Source of the DNA: Selaginella tamariscina
Lineage: Eukaryota > Streptophyta > Lycopodiopsida > Selaginellales > Selaginellaceae
Assembly (NCBI GenBank): GCA_003024785.1
Contig: PUQB01000135.1
Location: 447,244-511,243 of the forward strand
Direction of reading: 5' to 3'
DNA: 64,000 bases
Translations under genes and position numbers: made by a program
Shown here: positions 38,901-49,084 of the stretch, in pieces
How positions within the stretch are numbered: position 1 is the stretch's first letter
How the letters are laid out: each line of letters starts with the position of its first letter
The notes under the pieces: model-generated
Told to the model about the DNA's origin: nothing
Seen by the model: the letters and a program-made list of their open reading frames with translations, nothing else
The model's database searches: none

Positions 38901-38978
38901 ACAGTACCTGCTTTCACATAGATTTTGGCCGTGTCAAAACACGACAGGAACACGCTTTCTACTCGTCCTTGTTGGTGC
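35915..38978 (-). pseudogene. OBGC-type (chloroplast Obg) GTPase, most complete of the copies, unit A; damaged
   Basis: Plant OBGC is a chloroplast GTPase linked to ribosome maturation and thylakoid biogenesis. Recognisable minus-strand exons are: 38978-38908 (VESVFLSCFDTAKIYVKA); about 38.87-38.80 kb (EKFIPH, then the inverted glycine motif); about 38.68-38.53 kb (GNLYIEA, HFRAGRGGHGSGKCQ); 38110-37829 (GRGNASFKSAKHRTPQIS, P-loop [39 protein letters not shown]); about 37.60-37.51 kb ([20 protein letters not shown]); 37240-36980 (IHVIDGTSRQPEYVAIRTEL, then NKMDIPEASERWG in another frame, PISAATLQGTKELVHVTYKL); about 36.60 kb (AAEEVKI); and about 36.01-35.92 kb (LQRFQHVLEH, GDKIVIGDV). Several frame changes, the inverted block and a missing exon make it unlikely to work. 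The initiator and transit-peptide exons are not present. PUX exons 6-1 of unit B lie directly upstream instead. Confidence 0.8.
36010..36570. other. AT-rich OBG intron, unit A
   Basis: It separates the last OBG exon from the preceding short one. Nothing else is recognised. In unit B the matching interval keeps an additional OBG exon (about 49.94-50.09 kb) that is missing here. Confidence 0.5.
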
Positions 38979-39154
38979 CTTGTTTACAAAACATGTACAT
39001 AGTTAAAGTTACATTAATAGATCATAATCTTCGTTGAAGTTACATTAATAAATCATAATTTGCAAATACATCTGTAGATATACAATATACACCAATACAT
39101 ATGTATACATATACATATAGGTACACAACATACAACATATCTGAAGTCGGGTAC

Positions 39155-40717
39155 CTTCTCGTCTCGTCCACAAGGGGAACGTCAGTATCATCGTAGGCCA
39201 ATCACGCCATCGCTTCTCATCTTCTGCAGTCTGTGCGAATCGAAGAACCGAGCGTTAGTGCAAACATACGAGGGTATTATATATGTGTCTGTTCTAAAGA
39301 CGTTAGCTATATACACAGACAAAAAGACACAAAACACATACGAGGGTATTATATATGTGTCAAATACGAGGGTAATATATCACATACGAGGGTATTATAT
39401 GTGTGTGTACCAAAGACGTAAGCATATATACACAGATACCTTCAGTGATAAAGAAACAGCACGTGCAATTTCCTCGTCTTCAGAAATTGGACCACTAGCA
39501 ACCGTAGTATCCTGCAAAGACTAAAACATCAACAGATGATGTATGCACTCAGATAATCTTCAATATATATACATATGGTGACGTATGATACACACAGACA
39601 TACATATCTAATAAATATACTTGAGGACGAGTAAACAAGCATATAGACGTACGCACGTGCGCACACACAACTCTTACGTTTCTCTGTTCAGCATCTCGTT
39701 TGGAAGCTTCAATAGCGGCCTGGATCATCTCCTCTTCGACTTCAAAATCAACAGTGGGAACAGATGGCACTTCCGGGGATTGAGCAAAAGGCGGCACGTG
39801 TTCAGGGCTAGTGCGGTGATAACCAAAAGTTGGTAAATCATCATCATCCAGGCTAACAATTCCACCTGTATGACCCCCAGGAATGTTCGTGTGCCCCGTC
39901 ACGTCTTGAATGGTAAAGTTCGGAGGTGCTGCCGGCTCACTAAAACAATTCACATAAGTATACGTATATACACCATATGTACAACCGTATACAGAGCACA
40001 CATACACCATATGTTTACCTGGGAGTGTCCTGCCAGTCGATGGGCACAGTTCTCACGTCTCTTGGATGGCTAACGAAAGGATCGTCACGAGGTGCAGAAG
40101 GCATATTCCGTTCGCCTCCGAATATGCTCCGAAGAGGATCGAGCATTGGCCTTGCCAAACCGCCCCACAAGCTTCTACTATCCTGAAGAATGGGTGCAGG
40201 TGCAGGTGCAGGCTCATCCTCCTCCATATAATCGAGTCTCTCCGGTTCTTCACGCTGTAATGGAGGCCTACATTCACCATACTCGTAAATACACACATAC
40301 AAACAAACGTATATACATGTACATGAATACTATATGCGTATTACAATCATGTTGACTGTATGTTATAAGTGTGTATGTGTGTGTGTCATTACATAACTCA
40401 AACAAAAGTATTAAAAGGGCGTCTCTTCTATAAATGAGTGATTCAATATGAACCATCAAAGCATGCCCAAGTAAATAACTAAATCATAGGATTCTAATGT
40501 GAACTAAATATTCCTTTATTGTTTGACATTCACAGTATGGTTACCTATATAAAACAAAATTATACTACTTGTTTGGTAGTATATATACATATATAAAACT
40601 TACAGAGATGTTGAAGAAAGCATTGACAGCTGCGTTCAGGTCGCCATGCTTACCTGCAGAGTGCGGATTGCCACGCCAGTAATGCCATCTAACGCCTCGG
40701 TATCTGGCGCAAACTGC
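39155..40717 (-). pseudogene. 5' part of the PUX gene (exons 1-6 only), unit B
   Basis: Exons 3-6 are nearly identical to the intact gene (40267-40019, 39939-39677, 39509-39438 and 39232-39155). The TIQDVTGH region has one changed residue (HTNIPGG for HANIPGG). Exons 1 and 2 are fused by a deletion, the codons around the initiator ATG are missing (gcaaactgcactg in place of gcaaactccatcgcactg), and exon 6 lacks one base. No UBX domain can be made from this copy. Downstream, in the same orientation, the next exons are those of the unit A OBG gene. Confidence 0.88.
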
Positions 40718-42205
40718 ACTGTCTTCAATGAACCCTAAACGTGCTAGGTTTAATGAAAATCTCTTAAACTGCTACATCACGCAATGTGGAATATTCACTA
40801 TTTATATTGAAAATTGAGAATTTTTAATCGTTGGTAAATTTATTGGTTTTTTAAGAATTAAAATTATCAACAAATAAAACAATATCTAAATATTTGTATA
40901 ATACATTATACTAAATCAATATTATTATTATATTGAAATTTAATTTATTAAACCCAATAAAAATTGGTTAGATGCATAAACAATAAAATAAGAATACTAG
41001 TATGGATTTAAATATTTATAAAAATCATAATGTATGATATAAATTGCTTTAAGAAATTATGCACATATGAAATATAATTTGTTATTATCTTAGCTAAAAC
41101 ACAATTTTGTTTTCTAATTATTGTTAAAAATCCGAAGAGAACGCATCAACTTTAAAAGTTTTAACATGACATTCATATAAATATATATATATTGGCATCT
41201 ATTACTTGCACTTGCTATAATATTTCCGTAGCATTTGTACAATATTTAATATAGATAGTGTATAAATATGAAGGTTATAGTGTGTATGTGTCTCTCTCTT
41301 CTCACGCACACACGCATGTACACACAGGGTGAAATTTTTTGTATGTATGTGTGTGTATTATATGAAAGTTTTAAATATACCAGATATATGTTGTGTAAGA
41401 CACTTCATTTATTTTATATATTGAAGAATCTCTCTCACACACACATACACACATACACACATACATAGGGTGAAAATTTTCTCTGTTGCTTCGTTTCTCT
41501 TTCAAACTAATTATGTGTTTAACATTTTTAATGTTGTTTTATTAGTTGCAAAGAAATTAAAGAAACTACATACTTACATAATATATATAATTGCTAGTGC
41601 TTATTGTTTTTTTTTTTCAGATAGAGTATGATGTTTAAATAATTATTTTCTTATCAGAAAATTAGTTTAAATATATGCGAATTCATATTTAATTTTCTTT
41701 AATAAATTGTATATTTCTGTAAATTGTTTTGATTGAAAAAAGAAAAGGAAACTAAAATATAACCTTAACCATTGAATTCTTTTATTTTATAGAATATTAC
41801 TGAGAATTAATGATTTTCAATATTTATTTGTTCTGAGCCCAAATTTTATTATAATATTTACCTGAAAATGGTTTTCTTTCATAATTAAGATAAAATGAAG
41901 CTATAAAATAAATAACTTAGGGTTTATATTTACCTGAAAATTGTTTTCTTTCATAAAATAAATAACTTAGGGTTAGACTGCACATAGAAGTGGGTACATA
42001 TATTTACATGTGTATACACGTGTTTAAAATATTTTTAATTTCTACTTTAGTGTGTATCAGCATATTCATCACAGGTGTTTAGATGTTTAATTTTTATAAA
42101 CTTTATTAAATTTGTTTAAACTTTAAACTTTATTTAAATTTGTTTAAAGAAAACAAATTAAACTAACTTTATCAATAATGGTGGTATCTTCCTTTTACAT
42201 TTGAG
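40718..42205. other. AT-rich spacer, unit B
   Basis: It matches 22.29-23.79 kb of unit A with small deletions and contains CA/TG and CT runs near 41,280 and 41,430. No exon was recognised. Confidence 0.5.
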
Positions 42206-42533
42206 CTCGTGGGTGGTAAACTCAATGTAACAAACAAGCCGTGAAAGCTCGGTGTTCCAGGATACGACCAGCGGCAGTTCCAGATTCACCCTACGCTGCA
42301 AAAGGTCAAACACGGCTGACCAAGGTGATTCAGCAAAAGTCAACGGTAAGGTCAACGGCCAGTGTTCAACCGTGGTCAACTGTCAAACTGTTGAGAAGAT
42401 TCAGGAGGAGAATATACCAAAGATATTACAAGTAGAAGATACCAAGATGCTAGGGCTGAGTGCAACGGTTGTGAATAACGGGCCAGAAGCGTTGGAGGCC
42501 GTCCGTAAGGAAAACTTTGACTTGATCCTCATG
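42206..42533 (+). pseudogene. Hybrid histidine-kinase fragment, unit B
   Basis: It is nearly the same as the unit A fragment, including the exact deletion that joins EDTKM to LGLSATVV. It keeps the same donor after ENFDLILM. The shared deletion argues that A and B derive from one already shortened copy. As in A, the Asp-bearing receiver exon and the upstream kinase exons are missing. Confidence 0.75.
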
Positions 42534-44937
42534 GTATGTAAATTTTTATTTATATAAATATTATAATAAATATAATAAATATTATATTTAATTAATATTT
42601 GAAGTTTTCTAAAATGTTCAGGAACTAGTTAAATGAATAGATCCTGCAGCGAGTGATTAAACAGCTCGTTCCTCAAAATTAAAGCTTAACTACTTCTTAA
42701 ACTCGGTATATTCTAGTCACATATATATGAGATTCCTTTGGCTCTAATACTCACTTCTGGTTGTTACAATAAACTTTATTAAACACACATTAAACGCTTT
42801 TAATTGAGAACTTTGACTTGATCCTCATGGTATGGAGATTATTATTAATATAAACATTATAATATAAACAAAGTTATTCTTTTTAAACTCGGTATATTCT
42901 AGCCACACTGTACGCAATGTTTAACTCGTAAGATTTTAATACTTCTTGTTATAATAAACTTTATTAAACGCATAACAAATGCTTTTAATATTAACTAATA
43001 TAGTTTTGTAATACAAAAGTATTTTGAAATATATACACACTTTCTTAATCCATTGTTAGGCAGGTGTATGCAGAAATATGTATGCTACATATACGTATGG
43101 AAGTTTTAAACTCCAATGTTCTTCACTTCAAATTAAAAATAAAATATATAATTTAAAAATTAATAAAGATTTATAATTTATGGTATTTAACTCCAAAATG
43201 CAACTAATTAAACATATATTCACATGTGCTAATTTATTAATATATAATATATATGATAATTTACTAAGCAAGTTCATTTCATTTTATTTCAAATTTGTTT
43301 TAAACTAAATTTATCATTGGAATATGTTAAGAATAAATTCCGAAGAGATATGGTAAACCAGCTTCATATATTGAAGAGTGATGGATATATGTAGGTACAT
43401 CATATGCACGTATACTTGGAATTGAACGTATATATGTAGGTACATGGATATATCAGCTGTATGTATATGTATAGTTGATCTTATACATTATTAATATTTA
43501 TTAGCATATAAGAACATTTAAGAATATATTAGTGATAATAAAAACAACATAATAAATAATGACATGTTTACGTTTCTACTACATTTATATCATATTTATA
43601 CATATATGTTTACGTATCTCACACACGTGTGAACATACATAAAGACATTAAGCTCCTCAAATTAACACAATTTAAAACATTAAATACCCTGTATACTGGG
43701 TACTATTAAAAAAAAAGATTAAATAAACTATTTGTATATTAATATATATAATTTAATATATCAGCAGCATTAACCTTTTATAACATATTCAAGTAGAACA
43801 TTATTAAACAAAATATTACCAAAATATATTGTTGCTTAAACACGAACTTATATACGTGTATATGTATTTATATATTGAAGTTAATACATTGGAGTCCTGT
43901 GGAGATCATTGCGTCAAGTGATCATTGTGTGTGTACGTCTATGTGTGTGCGTGGACTTATAAATATACCAGTTAGATTAACAAAGAACCTTGGTAAGTAT
44001 CTGTGTATGGTCCTCTGATGGTTTCACTGTGTGTGTTTTTATCCTCTTCCTTAAAACAAACACGCGCGCGCGCACACGCACACGATATATGTATATATGC
44101 ATGCACTTATTTATTATGTACATATACAAACACATATGCACAGAGCTATTATTAATATTCCAGTTATATATGTATAGGTGCGGTTGTACATGTATAAAAA
44201 GTCACTTTGACAGATACGCATACACACAGTTATACATACATAGTGTATATACATATACATAGAACAGAACAAGACATTTAAAGACTGAAGAACGTTGTAT
44301 GGTTTACAAATACATATATTATGAACATGCTCACGCATACACACATAGAGAATGTTTTGCCCATCATATATATATACATATAAACTATATGTTGATATAC
44401 ATATATATTGTTATATAGCAGCACACTCAATTATTTATGAAGTGGCGCACTATGTAAAAGATACGAGAAATCATGTTTTATGGAATCTTATGATGTCATT
44501 GCCAATGCTTTACTCTTGTTTTGTAAGAAAGCAGCACCTGCTACGCTAAGTATATTCTAGTTGATGGCTTACGAATTTAAAGGAGTATCGCACCTTGAGT
44601 AAAGGCAAACTGAGATCAATGTATTTTATAAGTTTGCTGTTTATATATTGGACGGTAATAAATATAAAACTTTAAATTTAACACCTCTGCATTTTTGTAT
44701 TTGGTATAAGTCATATTAATATTATTTAATCCCAAATGTAAAATAAAAGTACAGTTTTATGAACATTTTAAAACATACACTGTATATATGGTATGTGCGC
44801 ATACTTTGTAATATATATAGTTTATAAAAGTAAAATAAATGATTTGTACATTAACATACACATCAAATTGTATATAAGTCAGCGATACTTCCCTATTTTA
44901 TAATTTCATTTCTCTTATCATAGTTGCTTTGTGGGCC
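42534..44937. other. AT-rich spacer between kinase fragment and ankyrin gene, unit B
   Basis: It is collinear with 24.12-26.59 kb of unit A. It carries the same (CG)n/CA run (about 44,062-44,082) and the same leader-type acceptor cttatcatag before the ankyrin start. No additional exon is supported. Confidence 0.5.
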
Positions 44938-47344
44938 ATGGAAGTTGTCGACTACCACTACACAAAGCGGCAAGGGATGGAAACGTGCATGAGATTCACA
45001 CCTTGATCACACAAGGTACAAATGTCAATGATAGGGAAGCGGAAAACGGCCGACAGCCCTGCATTGGCGAGGAATGCTGAAATTGCCCGTATACTTCTCG
45101 AAAATGGGGCAGACGTCTCTGCACAAGACGTTGGGGAAACACCCCTGTTTGACAGTCCGTGGAGAAGAGCTGCCAAAGGCAGAGAAGGTGGAGCTTATTC
45201 GTTTGCTTCTGGACCATGGTGCTGACATCAACGCAGTCAACCTGTGGGGACGACACCCTGCATATTGCAGTCCGGTGGGATGGATCCCCAGGTGTGATCA
45301 AGTTGCTACTCGACCGTGGTGCGAATATCAATGCAGTGGATGAAGATGGTGAGACTCCCCTGTTTTATGCATTCGCTGGAAAACTTGCCAAAGGCAGAAA
45401 AGCTGGAGCTTTTGTTTGTTCTGACCATGGTGCTGACATCAACGCAATCAACAAGCGGGAACAGACACTCTACATTTTGATGCATTCCTTGGAAAAGAGC
45501 TGGCAAAGGAAGAAGGTGGAGCTTATTCGTTTGCTTATCGACCATGGTGCGAATATAGATGTGGAGATGCTGGTAGATGCACCAGCGCTTAAGGATGCTG
45601 AGGATCGGTACTTTGTCTTGGGGTCTGCTTTTCTAGTTGCACTCAAGTGTAACAAGAAGGAGTTTGCAATGGCTCTAACTGTGCATAGTAAGTCTTCTGA
45701 AGAGTGGACCGCCGGCATGGAGGCAAGTTACGATGATAATATTCAGGCCTTTGAATCACTTTTCGAAAGTCTTCCATCAAATGAGAGAAGAGAATTAAAT
45801 TTATCTACGTTTGTGGAGGAACTGCCCTTTACTTGTAAGGTCTACTGGAGGTATGCCATTAATCTTTGCATATCCATTAACATGTGTAAATATATCCATT
45901 AACATGTGTAAACTAACGTTAACATGTTGTAAAATTGACAAGATGTCTTAACCTGCGTGCTCTCTACAGATTCATGAAAAGTGCTCTCTACAGATTCATG
46001 AAAAATTACACAAACGAGGATATCTCTAAGTTGCTGTCAACTTTAGACATCAATAAGGCAGAAGGGCAAATGAAACGAACTCCTTTGCACTGGGCAGTTA
46101 TTTGCCGGGACAAGAAGTTCGTGGTGTCCTATGTGAGTTGAAGCAATGCGACTTAAGAATCTGAAGGATATTATAACAAGTCTCCATTTGAGTACCTACT
46201 AGGTGACCAAGGTACCTTTGGGTCTGCTTTTAGTTGCACTCAAGAAGAACAAGAAGGAATTAGCGATGGATCTGCTAACGTATTATAATAAGTCTTCAGA
46301 AGAGTGGACCGCTGGCAATGGAGGGCAGCCTACGATGATGATAATCGGGTTCTGAAATATCTTCCAGAAAACGAGAGAAGAGAACAATGCTGGAAGAGCT
46401 GCCTTTGCTTGTAAGGTCTACTGGAGGTCTGCCATTAATAGTAGTGAGTTAAAATAATTAAGAGTGTTTTAAGCTGCATGCTCTCTACAGTTCATGCAAA
46501 ATTACAGAACGAGGATATCTCTCACTTGCTGTCAACTTTAGACATCAACAAGGCAGGAGGGAAGATGAAACGAACTCCTTTGCACTGGGCAGTTATTTCC
46601 CGGGACAGTAAGTTCCTGGAAGTCCTATGTGGGTTGCATGCGACGTAAGTACGAAGGATAGCTATAACAAGTCTGCATTTCAGTACCTTGTTGAGTCGGG
46701 TGATCACCGCCTGCAAGGAATTATGCTGAGATCGAGGGAGGACCTACGCATTCAGTTAGAAGCGGAGTACAGGGAACGGCAAGTGTCCATTGACGCTGTG
46801 AATGCAATCTTGGTTGGAGCAGCTCTAATTGCAGGACTCAGCTTTGCTGGATTTATACAACCACCACTGGGCTACCCGGACGAGTCTAAGCCTTACGTTG
46901 CAATACACAGGGCATGGATGAAGATGTTCTGGATCTTCAACAGCCTCTCTTTCTACTTTGCCATGGCTTCGGTCCTGATGAGTGCCAAAGGTGTTCACCC
47001 CAGACGTGGCATCTACATTGGAGAGGTGGTGAGGAGCATCCACGTAACACTCGTTTGGGCTTCCTCGTGTCTGACGTTTTCTGTTGTGTTTATCGTATTG
47101 GCATTTGGTGCTGCCGGGTTTACACTGCTTCCGCAGAAGATGAAGTACCAGAGAGGCCTCATTGTCACGTCTTGCATAGGTGGATTTGTGTGCCTCGTTG
47201 TGCTTTGCTGGTTCCTCAAGAGCTTTATATCTTTGCTGCTAAGCTTGCACCTGTCTCCAGCATCAAGGCTACTCTGGGACGATATTTGCTAAACGGCCCA
47301 CTACTACACAGGATGATGTGGACCGCGTAATGAATATGGTCTAA
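44938..47344 (+). pseudogene. Ankyrin-PGG gene, unit B, heavily frame-disturbed
   Basis: It has the same three-exon plan as unit A (exon 1 44938-45850, exon 2 from about 45970, exon 3 from about 46490 to the stop at 47342-47344), with only about two of the 222-bp modules. Many single-base indels interrupt exons 1 and 2, for example in the first ankyrin repeat and in the module around 45,370-45,480. Exon 3 still reads SIDAVNAILVGAALIAGLSF and the helices through LKSFISLLLSLHL, then diverges before the end. A 24-bp tandem duplication covers the exon 2 acceptor. This is the most decayed of the three ankyrin copies. Confidence 0.82.
45957..46004 (+). repeat. 24-bp tandem duplication across the exon 2 splice acceptor, unit B
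   Basis: The phrase gtgctctctacagattcatg plus aaaa occurs twice in a row. It creates two identical acceptors 24 bp apart, so the choice of acceptor would change exon 2 by eight codons without shifting the frame. Confidence 0.93.
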
Positions 47345-47782
47345 CGTTTGGTGGTCTTACATCATCTTCAATTCAGCCATCTCTTGTGTTTTGATACTCA
47401 AGGAACTGCCTGCACAGAGTACAAACCCACCTTCAATCTGCAAAAGAAGGAGAAAACAAAATTTAATTAAAATAAAATTATTCTGTATAGTGTGAGCGTG
47501 TCCATATTGATTTAAAATTGGAACAAGTTATATATAGTAAATAAGACCATAATGAACATGGTTACTACTCAGACAGTTTGAAACTTAACATTGTCACGAC
47601 TCACCAATATAGTTATCGTTAAGAACTATATAATTTATTGATATGTGCATGTTTATTATATGGTAATAAATCATGGGGACTATATAAGAAAAATAATGGT
47701 TAAAGGTTAGTATAGCTACAGAACGACCTGTCTGTCTAAGTGACTAGTATATAATACTTTTATAATGTTAGTATTTTATTAC

Positions 47783-48075
47783 CTGCTTTCTTCCGGTGGG
47801 GGACCTTGATAACACAGTCTTCTCCATAGGCACTTCCCCAAACCATGTCCTCTGAAATGGACCTTCTTTCAAAAATGTAATAGAGAATTGAGAGGACCAT
47901 CGGCCTCAATATATAAATTTCCAGCTAAACAAATATACATTAGTATTACATTTATTCCTAGACACAATTAGACTCTCTCTCTCTCTCACACACACGCACT
48001 GGATATGTAATTACCTCTCCCTCCACTTCCACCAGATGGACCACCATAAGGTATGAATTTCTCCATTTTCTCCGA
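47783..48075 (-). pseudogene. Two-exon OBG fragment, unit B
   Basis: Orthologue of 35069-35381. The glycine motif stands in normal orientation (48012-48044 including the donor). The second exon differs from unit A by a few extra bases near 47,873, which changes the reading around the LKSLLH position. The neighbouring microsatellite is much shorter than in A and C. Confidence 0.7.
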
Positions 48076-48394
48076 TGTCTCTATAGTTATGTATAATACA
48101 CATGTCCATATAAGTGTTGTTGTGTCTCTGCGGTATGTCTGTGTATATGTCGATTAGAACAGATATTTAGTAATAAAAATTGTTATAATATGCTTAAGTT
48201 GTGGAGGACATACTTATATGAATGTGCTTTTATTAAGATTAACTCTCTCTCTCTATATATATCCTTTATTCATCTCCAAAATATTATATTAAAGGAATAC
48301 TTTATATAATTTATTTGATAGTTAATTAATTCAAAAAAATCACTAGAAGATATTAATGTAAATTTACCCATTGTACACCTGTTATTGGATACTT

Positions 48395-48546
48395 TCGGCC
48401 TTGTACTGTTGAAACATAAACCTATAAAAAGTTAATTTGATAATAAATAATATAAAAGTTAATTAGGCAGGATGATCGGACCAGATACAGTCTGATGTTT
48501 GATGCAGTAGAGTATGAAATATAAAAGAATGTGTATTCATGTACAT

Positions 48547-48596
<50 letters not shown>

Positions 48597-48836
48597 TATT
48601 CTAACGTTCATGTAATCACTCTTTAGTTGTTTAATGTTTACTAATATCTTTACTGTTTACACATAATTAACTGTTTACACATAAAATTAATTATATTTAA
48701 ATATATTTCAGATAGTTCAGAATACTTCATAAAAAAAAGAGAGTAACAAATGTATATTATTCATAATACTGAATATACATTCATAGCGATGCAGTATACA
48801 TGTCTTCTTTATATACAGATCCTCTCTCTATATGTA
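48395..48836. other. Segment unique to unit B
   Basis: About 440 bp of AT-rich DNA with a long (AT)n run (about 48,548-48,594) replaces about 20 bp present in units A and C (attgaagcatgcagctcac). No coding pattern, terminal repeat or target duplication was seen. Confidence 0.65.
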
Positions 48837-48958
48837 TACAGAAAATAACTTAGTATACAACTACGACATGCAAACTAAGAGAGAGTAACTCTATGATTGC
48901 TACTTTAGTTACATGTACTCTATATTATATATCTTTAGTTTATATATGTATATGCGCA

Positions 48959-49001
<43 letters not shown>

Positions 49002-49030
49002 GAGTTTTAAGTACTCAGCATTTATGCAAA

Positions 49031-49042
49031 TTGTGTGTGTGC

Positions 49043-49079
<37 letters not shown>
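49031..49079. repeat. Composite (GT)n-(GA)n microsatellite
   Basis: It lies next to the last OBG exon. The GA part is expanded here and in unit C (about 60,361-60,440) but short in unit A (about 35,880-35,908). Confidence 0.9.
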
Positions 49080-49080
<1 letters not shown>

Positions 49081-49084
49081 TAGC

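Larger units (their letters stand above)
20368..39067. repeat. Tandem segmental duplication, unit A
   Basis: The segment from PUX intron 6 to just upstream of the OBG N-terminal exon recurs at 39068. The shared start is recognisable as atacatctgtagat followed by aatatacaccaatacatatg at 20.36, 39.06 and 63.40 kb. Unit A is 18.7 kb, or about 13.9 kb without the 4.76-kb retroelement found only here. Order: PUX 5' exons, kinase fragment, ankyrin-PGG gene, OBG fragment, OBG gene. Exons are almost identical between units; introns and spacers differ mainly by small indels and microsatellite length. Confidence 0.9.

Noticed and set aside
35915-38978. OBG sequences as bacterial contamination or chloroplast DNA
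   Set aside because: They are split by introns, embedded in the duplicated nuclear units and match the plant OBGC motif pattern best.
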